DNA from: an uncultured Ruthenibacterium sp.
Lineage (GTDB): Bacteria > Bacillota > Clostridia > Oscillospirales > Ruminococcaceae
Length of the DNA stretch: 33,007 nt
NCBI GenBank assembly: GCA_910587145.1
Contig: CAJUMH010000001.1
Coordinates: forward strand, 136,634 to 169,640
Direction of reading: 5' to 3'
The position numbers and the translations under genes are program-made. The notes under the pieces were generated by a model. That model saw only the letters and a program-made list of their open reading frames with translations. It did not search any database and was not told the DNA's origin. Below, piece after piece: positions 14,915-22,274 of the stretch (position 1 is its first letter; each line of letters opens with the position of its first letter).

Positions 14915-15804
14915 TACACCCCTGCCAGATCGAAGGCAGGGGTGTATTCTTCTTTTGCGCTGGCGCGCTGCTGCAGATAGCCGTTCTCCAGGCCAAGCGA
15001 TACCGCATAGTCCACGGCGCGCCGGTACTCCCAGGTAGAAATGCGGCGCATCAGCGCCTTGTGCTGCGCGGCCTTGTAGCAGGGGGTGTACTGGCTCATC
15101 AGGCTGAGCAAAAAGCTGCCGCGCGGCAGCGCGGCCAGATATTCCAGCACGGCGCGGGTATCCGCGCCCGCGCCGGGCAAGGCCAGATGCCGCACAATTA
15201 CACCGCTTTGCAGCATGCCGTCCGCGTCCAGCCGGGGCGGCCCCGCCTGCGCGAGCATTGCCTGCAGCGCGGCGCCGGCCACCTCAAAATAATCGGGCGC
15301 GCCCGAATATTGCGCCGAAAGCGCGGCGGAGCAATATTTCAGATCTGTCAGCCAGATATCCACATATCCGCGCAGCGCGGAAACGGCCTCGGCCGGCTCG
15401 TAGCCGCCCGTATTGTATACCACCGGGATCGTAAGCGTTCCCCGCACCAGATCCAGCGCTGCGCACACCCACGGCAGATAGTGGCCCGCCGTAACAAGAT
15501 TCAGGTTGTGCGCGCCCTGCTCTTGCAGCGCAAGAAAAATCTCGGCAAGGCGCTCTACAGAGATCTCTTTGCCAAAATTCTCGGCGCTGATGGTATAATT
15601 CTGGCAATAGCAGCACCGCAGCGCGCAGCCGGAAAAAAACACCGTGCCGCTGCCGCGCGCCCCGGAGATGCACGGCTCCTCCCAAAAATGCAGCGCCGCC
15701 CGCGCCGCCTTCACGCGGCCGCCGCCGCCACAAGGGCCCTGTGTTTTGGTGCGGTCTGCCCCGCAGCGCCGCGGGCACAGAGTGCAGTGTGTGGGAATAT
15801 CCAT
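14914..15804 (-). CDS. Radical SAM protein, PflX/COG1313-like
   Basis: A 296-residue radical SAM protein of the group related to pyruvate formate-lyase activases (COG1313, PflX). No substrate is established for the group. It has an N-terminal Cys cluster typical of the group (CTLCPRRCG, then Cys25), ARAALHFWEEPCISG, then GTVFFSGCALRCCYCQNY with the CxxxCxxC ligands Cys60, Cys64 and Cys67 for the SAM-binding [4Fe-4S] cluster, and VYNTGGYE and DIWLTDLKY further on. The start ATG at 15804 has AAGGAAGG upstream. It is transcribed divergently from fbp out of a shared 300-base region, and converges on the histidine kinase gene. Stop is TAG. Confidence 0.88.
   Translation of the reverse strand: MDIPTHCTLCPRRCGADRTKTQGPCGGGGRVKAARAALHFWEEPCISGARGSGTVFFSGCALRCCYCQNYTISAENFGKEISVERLAEIFLALQEQGAHNLNLVTAGHYLPWVCAALDLVRGTLTIPVVYNTGGYEPAEAVSALRGYVDIWLTDLKYCSAALSAQYSGAPDYFEVAGAALQAMLAQAGPPRLDADGMLQSGVIVRHLALPGAGADTRAVLEYLAALPRGSFLLSLMSQYTPCYKAAQHKALMRRISTWEYRRAVDYAVSLGLENGYLQQRASAKEEYTPAFDLAGV
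14916..14955 (+). terminator. Terminator for the kinase gene, inside the convergent gene's 3' end
   Basis: ACACCCCTGCC (14916-14926) and GGCAGGGGTGT (14935-14945) form a perfect 11-bp stem with an 8-base loop, followed by ATTCTTCTTTT. It overlaps the last codons of the minus-strand radical SAM gene. Confidence 0.7.
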
Positions 15805-15935
15805 TCTGCGTCCTTCCTTCTTTTGCGGGCGTTTTTTCTTCCGGGCCTGCCCGTTTAAATCGCCCGCTTTGCCTTCCCGAGCCGCCGCACAGTTTGCGGC
15901 CGCATCCAGGGAGGGCTTTCTGTGTTTCTTCCAAA

Positions 15936-15970
15936 CAGTATATCATCTTTCTCCGTTTTATGGTATACTG
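15936..15970. promoter_or_regulatory. Symmetric overlapping divergent promoters (radical SAM / fbp)
   Basis: CAGTATATCAT (15936-15946) and ATGGTATACTG (15960-15970) form a near-perfect inverted repeat around a 13-base spacer. Each arm carries a TATACT -10 box pointing outward, preceded by TG one base away (extended -10): 15964-15969 on plus for fbp and 15942-15937 on minus for the radical SAM gene. Neither has a good -35. Each leader would be about 125-135 bases. Confidence 0.6.
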
Positions 15971-16106
15971 TATTTATTCCATTCCCAAACAAAGGCCCGC
16001 ACGCCGTCAGGCCGCATCCGGCGGCACGCCGGCGGCGGACGCGGCCGCAAAGCCGCGCAAAGCTTTTTTCGCCATTTGGGAGTTTTTCACCGGAAAGGAG
16101 CAGACG

Positions 16107-18092
16107 ATGCAGCCTATTGCGCACGACCCGCAGGCCAAATTTCTCGCGCAGCTTGCACGGGAGTATCCCACCGTTGCGGCGGCCTCCAGCGAGATCATCA
16201 ATTTGCAAGCGATTTTGCGGCTGCCCAAATCCACCGAGCATTTTATGAGCGATCTGCACGGCGAGGCCGATGCCTTTACGCACATTCTCGGCAACGCCTC
16301 GGGCGTTATCCGCGAAAAAGTAGACCGCGTATTGGCAAACGAGCTCTCGGACGCCGAGCGCGCCGAATTTGCCACGCTCATCTACTACCCCGCGCAAAAG
16401 CTGGCGCAGCTCAAGCCCCGGCAGACAGACCTTGCCGCCTGGTACCGGCAAACGCTGTATCGGCTGATCGAGGTGTTCCGTATGACAGCCTCGAAGCACA
16501 CGCGCAGCTTTGTGCGCAAATGCCTGCCGGAGCGCTTTGCGTATATTTTAGACGAGCTGCTGCACGCGCATTTTGAGGATCACGACAAAGAGCTTTACTA
16601 CGGCAGCATCGTCGATTCCATCGTGGACGTCGGCCGCGCGGATGATTTTATTCTTGCGCTCGCGCAGCTCATCCAGCGCATGGCCGTGTTTCGTCTGCAC
16701 ATTGTGGGCGATATCTTCGATCGCGGCGCGAGGCCGGATGTGATCCTGGACAAGCTGATGCGCCACCACGCGGTGGATATCCAGTGGGGCAACCACGACG
16801 TGGAATGGATGGGCGCGGCGGCCGGCAGCGAGGCGTGCGCGGCAAGCGTTGTGCATGTCACGCTCAGCTACAACAATTTGGAAACGTTAGAGGACGGCTA
16901 CGGCATCAGCCTGCGCCCGCTCTCGCAGTTTGCCGAGGAGGTGTACCGCAATGCCGATATCTCCGGCTTCTGGCCAAAGCTGACGGAGCCGGGCGAGTAT
17001 TCCCCGGCAGATCTGGCCCGCACCGCGCGCATGCACAAGGCCATTGCCGTGATGCTGTTCAAGGCCGAGTGCGCGCTCATCGACCGCAACCCGGATTTCG
17101 GCATGCAAAGCCGCGCGCTGCTGCGGCGCATCAATTTTGTCACTCAGACGATCGAGATCGATGGCGTGGAATACCATATGAAGGATTGCGATTTCCCGAC
17201 GGTGGATCCCGCCGATCCCGCCGCCATGACGCCCGGCGAGCGCGACGTGCTGGATAAGCTGCGCCAGAGTTTTCTGCAAAGCGACAAGCTGGCGCGCCAC
17301 GTGCGTTTTCTGTATGCAAAAGGCAGCGTCTACCACATGGAAAACAACAATCTGCTGTTCCACGGCGCGGTGCCGCTGGACGAGGCCGGGCGTCTGGCCG
17401 AGGTGTGCTGCGGGGGGCGGCGCTATGTCGGCCGGGCGTGGATGGATCAGTGCGAGCGCATGGCCCGGCAGGGATATTTTGCCCCGGCGGGCAGCGAGGC
17501 CCGACAGCGCGGGCAGGATTTTCTGTACTATCTGTGGTGCGGGCCGCTCTCGCCCATCTTTGGGCGCGACCGCATGGCCACATTCGAGCACCTGTTTGTG
17601 GACGGCGAATTCTCCGAGCGCAAAAACCCCTATTATCTGTACATCGAAAACGAAGACGAGGCCATCGCGCTGCAAACGGCCAGGCGCATCTTTGACGAAT
17701 TCGGCCTCGATTTTGAAAACGGGCATATCATCAACGGGCATATCCCGGTGCGCGCCTCCAGCGGCGAGCAGCCCGTCAAGGCGGGCGGCAAGCTGATTGT
17801 GATCGACGGCGGCTTCTGCAAGGCATACCACCGGCGCACAGGCATTGCGGGCTATACGCTGGTATCGTCGTCGCGCGGGCTTTCTCTGCGCAGCCACGGC
17901 CCCTTTGAAAGCACGCAGAAGGCCATTTCCGAAAATCTCGATATTTTATCCACCAAGGATATGTTCGAGCCGAGCGGCAAGCGCATCTATGTAGCGGACA
18001 CCGACGAGGGCGCCGAAATGAAGGAGCGCATCGCCGATTTAAAGCTGCTGCTCGCCGCCTATGCGGACGGCAGCATCAAGGAGCAGGCGTAG
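16107..18092 (+). CDS. fbp: Fructose-1,6-bisphosphatase, class III
   Basis: Hydrolyses fructose 1,6-bisphosphate in gluconeogenesis, in the cytoplasm. The 661-residue size and sequence are those of the Firmicute class III enzyme (Bacillus Fbp type), unrelated to the E. coli class I form. It belongs to the metallophosphatase fold: STEHFMSDLHGEADAF (metal-binding DLH at about 49-51), GDIFDRG (201-207), WGNHDVEWMG (GNHD 228-231), then NGHIPV and VIDGGFCKAYHRRTGIAGYT near the C-terminus. The start ATG 16107 follows AAAGGAG by six to seven bases and gives the family beginning; the longer frame back to 15741 covers the promoter region and is not used. Stop is TAG, followed by a direct repeat. Confidence 0.96.
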   Translation: MQPIAHDPQAKFLAQLAREYPTVAAASSEIINLQAILRLPKSTEHFMSDLHGEADAFTHILGNASGVIREKVDRVLANELSDAERAEFATLIYYPAQKLAQLKPRQTDLAAWYRQTLYRLIEVFRMTASKHTRSFVRKCLPERFAYILDELLHAHFEDHDKELYYGSIVDSIVDVGRADDFILALAQLIQRMAVFRLHIVGDIFDRGARPDVILDKLMRHHAVDIQWGNHDVEWMGAAAGSEACAASVVHVTLSYNNLETLEDGYGISLRPLSQFAEEVYRNADISGFWPKLTEPGEYSPADLARTARMHKAIAVMLFKAECALIDRNPDFGMQSRALLRRINFVTQTIEIDGVEYHMKDCDFPTVDPADPAAMTPGERDVLDKLRQSFLQSDKLARHVRFLYAKGSVYHMENNNLLFHGAVPLDEAGRLAEVCCGGRRYVGRAWMDQCERMARQGYFAPAGSEARQRGQDFLYYLWCGPLSPIFGRDRMATFEHLFVDGEFSERKNPYYLYIENEDEAIALQTARRIFDEFGLDFENGHIINGHIPVRASSGEQPVKAGGKLIVIDGGFCKAYHRRTGIAGYTLVSSSRGLSLRSHGPFESTQKAISENLDILSTKDMFEPSGKRIYVADTDEGAEMKERIADLKLLLAAYADGSIKEQA

Positions 18093-18097
18093 GGCAT

Positions 18098-18144
18098 CCG
18101 CCTCGCCCGCTGGGCACGAGGTTAGAATGCCGCCTCGCCCGCTG
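18098..18144. repeat. 15-bp direct repeat, 32-bp period, after fbp
   Basis: CCGCCTCGCCCGCTG is at 18098-18112 and 18130-18144, starting six bases after the fbp stop. The spacer to the next gene also has a CGGGGC/GCCCCG hairpin (about 18188-18205). Confidence 0.75.
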
Positions 18145-18248
18145 CCGCGAACCGCTCTGTAAAGCATTTCCGCGGTGCCCGTCCGTCCCGGGGCCGGCAC
18201 GCCCCGTTCCCCGAAAATAAATTGGATCATTATTTGGGAGGATCAATC

Positions 18249-19037
18249 ATGCAGCAACCAAAACCCGGCACGGCGCTTGTGTTTGAGGCATGCGAAAATT
18301 TCCGCGAACTGGGCGGATACGTCGGCTGCGGCGGCAAGCGTGTGCGGTACGGCGTCTTTTACCGCGCTCCGGCACTGGCCAATCTACATACCCCGGCCGA
18401 CCGGGAGCATTTTCTCTCGCTGGGCATCCGCACGGCGTTCGATTTCCGCTCCGAATCGGAGCGCGCCCTTGCACCAGACCCGGAGTTTCCGGGCGTGAAA
18501 AATATCGCGGTCAACGCGCTTTTCACCCCGGACGGCTCCGAACAGAATTTCGATCTGGAGGAGATCGTGCGCAGCAAGGCGGGCCTGCGCCTTTTGACAG
18601 AAGGCGTGCACGAGGGCTATGTGCGCATGCCGTTTGAAAACCCCGCCTACAAAGCGCTGTTTGCGGCCATCCTTGCGGACGAAACGCCGGTGCTGTTCCA
18701 CTGCACCGCCGGCAAAGACCGCACGGGCGTTGCCGCCGCGCTCATTCTGCGCACACTCGGCGTCTCGCGCAAGGATATCATCGCCGATTATCTTTTGACA
18801 AACCATTATCGCGTTCGCTCCGGCGCGGCGTTTTGCAAAACACTCGAACAGATGGGGGTTCCCGCGCCCCTCGCCGCACAGGTGGCGCGCGTGGGCTCCG
18901 GCGTGCGGCGCAAAAGCATCGAGAGCGCGCTCGATGCCATCGACGCGCGCTATCCCCGCTTTGAAGACTATCTGGCCGAACAGCTCGGCATCAATGCCGC
19001 CGCGCTGGCACACCTGCGCGCGACATATCTTTTTTGA
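18249..19037 (+). CDS. Tyrosine-protein phosphatase (Y_phosphatase3 family)
   Basis: A 262-residue protein phosphatase of the dual-specificity-like bacterial group (Pfam Y_phosphatase3), which uses a cysteinyl-phosphate intermediate. The P-loop signature HCTAGKDRTG is at about residues 151-160 with nucleophile Cys152 and Arg158. The N-terminal part has the group's ENFRELGGY and VFYRAPALANL, and DFRSESERA near 65-73. No signal peptide is seen, so it is probably cytoplasmic. Such enzymes act on phosphotyrosine proteins or phosphoinositide-like compounds; the substrate here is unknown. The start ATG 18249 has GGGAGG seven bases upstream. It is the last complete gene of the GC-rich backbone before the island. 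Confidence 0.9.
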   Translation: MQQPKPGTALVFEACENFRELGGYVGCGGKRVRYGVFYRAPALANLHTPADREHFLSLGIRTAFDFRSESERALAPDPEFPGVKNIAVNALFTPDGSEQNFDLEEIVRSKAGLRLLTEGVHEGYVRMPFENPAYKALFAAILADETPVLFHCTAGKDRTGVAAALILRTLGVSRKDIIADYLLTNHYRVRSGAAFCKTLEQMGVPAPLAAQVARVGSGVRRKSIESALDAIDARYPRFEDYLAEQLGINAAALAHLRATYLF

Positions 19038-19439
19038 TCCGGCCCGGCGCAAAAAGGTCCGGCTCCAAAGGGGGCATGGCGGCCTGAGGACGGGCTGGGG
19101 GCAGCGCGTCTGCAGCAGTTGGTCGATTTTGGCCGAGCGGGAGGGCTTTCTCTGCGTATTTTCCGGCGGACATACAAGCCGGTTCCGGCAGATGCAGATG
19201 TTTCCCACACACGGCGGAACAAGGCCGCCTGCGATCGGCGGGCTGGAAATTCCGGATCCCGCGTCCACCGTCGGGAAAAACCTCGATGGCAATTTTTTGC
19301 TTCGGCTGTTAAAGCACATCAAGGCAGAACACCCCGCGGACAAATGGCCGAAGGCGCGGGGATACGCTCTCGTCAGATTTTCAAGCAGCCCAAGCACACC
19401 GGTTGATGCAAAAAACAGTGCATAGCGCCGGTATGGCCT
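19038..19439. other. Gene-free junction between backbone and island
   Basis: GC-rich sequence up to about 19430 with no gene I can support; frames open on both strands match nothing recognisable. A CCCCGCG/CGCGGGG hairpin lies at 19332-19361. Recombinase homology on the minus strand begins (as its broken 3' end) near 19440, which I take as the island's left border. Confidence 0.5.
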
Positions 19440-20310
19440 TGCCGCTTTCACCAACCATCATGCGCTCACATTTACCGCAGAACCGCTTTGTTGTCAGCAG
19501 ATAGTCCTCTTTTGCTTTTGCCATTGCGGGAGCATGGCGGTTCTTCTCCATGCGTTCCTGCACACGGTTGAACAGGTCTTCCGGAACGATAGCAGGAACG
19601 CCGCCCTCAATTACAACATCCTGATAGCGATACTCGCCAATGTATTTGCGGTTTTTCAGCAGAGAGCTGAAACTATTGATATTGAACGGCTGTCCCTTTT
19701 TCGTTCTAAGTCCGCGGGCATTGAAATCCTCAACAATGGAACGAACTGTTTTGCCATCAGCATACTTTTCAAATATCTCAACCACTAATGGCGCAGTCAC
19801 AGGATCAACCAAAAGTTTCTGTGCTTTCTTGTCCAACAGATAGCCGAGCGGAACGCCACCGCCGTTGTTTTTTCCTTTCAATGCATTCTCTTTCTGCCCA
19901 CAATGGATCTTCTCCGATAACTCGGCAGAATAGAACTCAGCATAGCCCTCCAGCATTGCTTCCAGAATAATACCCTCCGGGCCTTCGGAGATATGCTCTT
20001 TCGCAGAAATAACCTTTACGCCGTTCTTTTTCAGAATGTGCTTGTAGTGTGCGCTGTCGTAACGGTCGCGGGAAAAGCGGTCGAGCTTCCATACAAGCAC
20101 AATCTCGAACTACTCTTTTGCGCTATCCTTGATCATGTGCTGGAACTCCGGTCGATCTGCTGTTTTTGCAGATAAAGCCCGGTCAATATACGTTCCAACA
20201 ATGGTCATGTTGTTGCGTTCAGCATATTCCCTGCACTCGCGGAGCTGACCTTCAATGGATTCCTCGCGCTGGCTATCAGAGGAATAGCGGGCATAGATGA
20301 CAGCGTTCAT
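19381..20310 (-). pseudogene. Serine recombinase (resolvase family), broken by in-frame TAG and lacking its C-terminus
   Basis: The N-terminal part, starting at ATG 20310, is a large-serine-recombinase catalytic domain: VIYARYSSDSQREESIEGQ with nucleophile Ser10, and YIDRALSAKTADRPEFQHM. TAG at 20112-20110 follows IKDSAKE; the same frame continues at once with FEIVLVWKLDRFSRDRYDSA, so one codon (probably CAG or similar) has become a stop. The rest has the recombinase domain (GYLLDKKAQKLLVDP) and the start of a zinc ribbon (RFCGKCERMMVGESG), where homology stops; the final 20 or so residues before TGA at 19381 are unrelated. Family members run on for a coiled coil and second DNA-binding part, missing here. 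The start overlaps the DUF1016 stop (ATGA). It cannot make an active recombinase unless the stop is read through. Confidence 0.85.
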
Positions 20311-21329
20311 TCTTCATCACCCTCGTTGCCTTCGCCACTTTCCAAAGCAAGCTCTGTCAATTCACGCAGCTTACTTTGCAGGATGGCTTTATCAGGCAGA
20401 TGCAATGTGTAATCTGCGACCATTGTCGGAGACATAGACCTGCTGAGCGCGTATTCGACTACGGTATCATCCTTGCCGGTACAGAGGACTAAACCAACGC
20501 TCGGATTTTCATTTGGTTTCTTTACATCACGGTCAAGTGCTTCCAAATAAAAATTGAGCTGTCCCAGATGCTCAGGACGGAAAGTATCAATTTTCAATTC
20601 GATTGCAACAAGACAGGACAATGCACGGTTATAGAACAGCAGATCAATGAAGAAATCCGTGTTGCCAACTTGAACGCGGTATTCTTCGCCAACAAAAGTG
20701 AAATCATGTCCAAACTCTAAAATGAAATCTTTCAGATGCGAGACAATCTGACGCCGCAAATCCTTTTCCTTGTACGGTTCTTCAAGGTCAAGAAATTCAA
20801 ACACATAGGAATCGCGCAAAGCCGCAAGTCCGCCGTTCCCAGCAAGCAGGTTCTTATGTTTTTCGTGAGAGATCATCGTCCGCTCATACAGCATACTGCC
20901 GATCTGACGATCCAATTCGCGTTTTGTGTAACGATTTGCAATGCACAGGCGAAGGTAAAACTCACGCGCTTCGTCGGTCTTGCAGCCAGTCATAATCAGC
21001 AGATTGCTTGTCCATGGAATTTCTCTCACCAGTGGTGAGAGTTTTTCGTTGTCACAATAAGTCTCATAAAACTGCTTCATACGCCAGATGTTCTGCGCAG
21101 AAAATCCCTTTGTTCCCGGATAATGCGCTTGCAGAAACTCAGAGAAATCTGCAACCACGCTTTTTCCCCAGCCGCCATCTTTCACTCTACCGCTGACATA
21201 AGAGCCGATTTCCCAGTACATCTGAATAAGCTCTGCATTGACTGCTTTCATGGCGCGGCTGCGGGCGTTGTCGATGATATGGATGACTTCATCGAACTGT
21301 CCCGGATTATGGGTTAATTCATTGCTCAT
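20307..21329 (-). CDS. DUF1016/YhcG-family PDDEXK nuclease-like protein
   Basis: A 340-residue protein with the two-part layout of the YhcG family: an N-terminal DUF1016 domain (about 10-160, including YWEIGSYVS, FSAQNIWRMKQFYETY and LSWxH-like PWTSNLLIM) and a C-terminal PD-(D/E)xK nuclease fold. The putative catalytic residues are Asp229 in FFIDLLFYN and Glu244-Leu-Lys246 in VAIELK, with Gln257 following. The family is often found beside type I restriction genes or in defence islands; its exact role is not settled. ATG 21329 has GGGGAGG seven bases upstream; the longer frame to 21404 is inside the XRE gene. Its start overlaps the XRE stop by ATGA and its stop overlaps the recombinase start by ATGA. 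Confidence 0.9.
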   Translation of the reverse strand: MSNELTHNPGQFDEVIHIIDNARSRAMKAVNAELIQMYWEIGSYVSGRVKDGGWGKSVVADFSEFLQAHYPGTKGFSAQNIWRMKQFYETYCDNEKLSPLVREIPWTSNLLIMTGCKTDEAREFYLRLCIANRYTKRELDRQIGSMLYERTMISHEKHKNLLAGNGGLAALRDSYVFEFLDLEEPYKEKDLRRQIVSHLKDFILEFGHDFTFVGEEYRVQVGNTDFFIDLLFYNRALSCLVAIELKIDTFRPEHLGQLNFYLEALDRDVKKPNENPSVGLVLCTGKDDTVVEYALSRSMSPTMVADYTLHLPDKAILQSKLRELTELALESGEGNEGDEE

Positions 21330-21682
21330 ATCTTCGCCTCCCCAAGCATTTTCAGCATTGCCTCTTTCAGCTTTTCGTTCATCGGTGATTCCGGATCGAA
21401 GCACATCTCAACAAACTTCCTCAGTTCAGGATTGTTCGCGTCAACCGGAGGTTTCGCTTCATACAGCTTGCCATGCGGATCATCGCAGCGGGCAAAAATA
21501 TAGTCCATTGAAACGTCAAAATAGTCCGCATACTTGCGCAGAAGCTCAACCTTCGGCGTTGCCTGACCGTTTTCATAGCGGTTGATGCTGGACTGCGTAG
21601 AACCGATCACGTCGGCAAATTTTGATTGGGATAAGCCAATACCTTCCCGCAATGCGCGAAGACGCACACCCAGTTGTTTCAT
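21326..21682 (-). CDS. XRE-family HTH transcriptional regulator
   Basis: A 118-residue regulator. Residues about 4-60 form a Cro/CI-type helix-turn-helix: LGVRLRALREGIGLSQSKFADVIGSTQSSINRYENGQATP. This is followed by LLRKYADYFDVSMDYIFAR, the usual end of the domain, and an acidic C-terminal helix (FDPESPMNEKLKEAMLKML). It likely represses its own promoter, where inverted repeats overlap the -10 region. ATG 21682 lies nine bases after GGAGG; the TTG at 21691 abuts the site and is not used. The stop overlaps the start of the nuclease gene (ATGA). Confidence 0.93.
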   Translation of the reverse strand: MKQLGVRLRALREGIGLSQSKFADVIGSTQSSINRYENGQATPKVELLRKYADYFDVSMDYIFARCDDPHGKLYEAKPPVDANNPELRKFVEMCFDPESPMNEKLKEAMLKMLGEAKI

Positions 21683-21700
21683 GCTGTTCAACCTCCAATT

Positions 21701-21750
21701 CGGGTTAAGTATAGTATAATCGAAATCCGAGCAGATTTTAACCCGGATTT
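21701..21750 (-). promoter_or_regulatory. Promoter and palindromic operator of the XRE operon
   Basis: On the minus strand TATACT (21718-21713) with TTAAAA (21741-21736) 17 bases upstream. CGGGTTAA (21701-21708) and TTAACCCG (21738-21745) flank the promoter as a perfect 8-bp inverted repeat, and a second pair, AAATCCG (21723-21729) and CGGATTT (21744-21750), interleaves with it. The position suits autoregulation by the XRE protein. Confidence 0.55.
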
Positions 21751-21794
21751 TGAAACTCTTGTGTGAACAGTAGGGACTCGCAACAATCTCAAAT

Positions 21795-22253
21795 TTATTT
21801 TTCGGTTTTAAGCTTAGAAATTATAAACAACAAGTACTTTATACACCACGCAAAGAATACAACACCAATTATTAGTGCTGCAATTTCGATCTCAACAAAG
21901 ATGTCTTCCGCTTTTGAGGGAATGTCTAAAAAGACTAATGAAAACGCAACAATAATCGTGATGATATTTGCAATCATTCCCACGAAGGCTGACCGATAGA
22001 GATTGTCTAAATAGCTGTTATTCCATAATCGTTCAATGCGCTCTTTGTCAATCACAGAAATCAGAATGCTAATCCCTGTAAATAAAAAGCCTCCAATTAT
22101 CGCGGACATAGATATTGCATTATAATGAAAATCCGGAGCCAATTCTTCAAACTTGCTTATATCGAAGAAAGCGCTTTTAAATAATATAATAGATACTCCA
22201 ATTGACAATACTAATACTAAACCTATCCATATCCAGTTTTTTAGCTTTGTCAT
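21795..22253 (-). CDS. Small four-helix membrane protein, unrecognised
   Basis: A 152-residue protein that I do not recognise. Four hydrophobic segments are visible at about 8-25 (WIWIGLVLVLSIGVSIILF), 46-66 (AISMSAIIGGFLFTGISILIS), 90-110 and 122-146, with charged loops (DKERIERLWNNSYLDNLYR) between the second and third and a Lys-rich C-terminus. No enzyme motif is seen. It lies 21 bases after the 313-residue gene in the same direction and is probably co-transcribed. Its ribosome site (GGTGG) is moderate. Base composition is even more AT-rich than the hsd genes. A membrane effector paired with a cytoplasmic partner is a plausible reading but only inference. Confidence 0.75.
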   Translation of the reverse strand: MTKLKNWIWIGLVLVLSIGVSIILFKSAFFDISKFEELAPDFHYNAISMSAIIGGFLFTGISILISVIDKERIERLWNNSYLDNLYRSAFVGMIANIITIIVAFSLVFLDIPSKAEDIFVEIEIAALIIGVVFFAWCIKYLLFIISKLKTEK

Positions 22254-22274
22254 TTATTCCACCACCAATTCAGG

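Noticed and set aside
15741..16106. N-terminal extension of Fbp
   Set aside because: The stretch covers the promoter and lacks homology; ATG 16107 has a strong ribosome site and the family's usual beginning.
18384..19454. 356-codon minus-strand frame over the phosphatase and junction
   Set aside because: Mostly antisense to the phosphatase gene and without recognisable domain.
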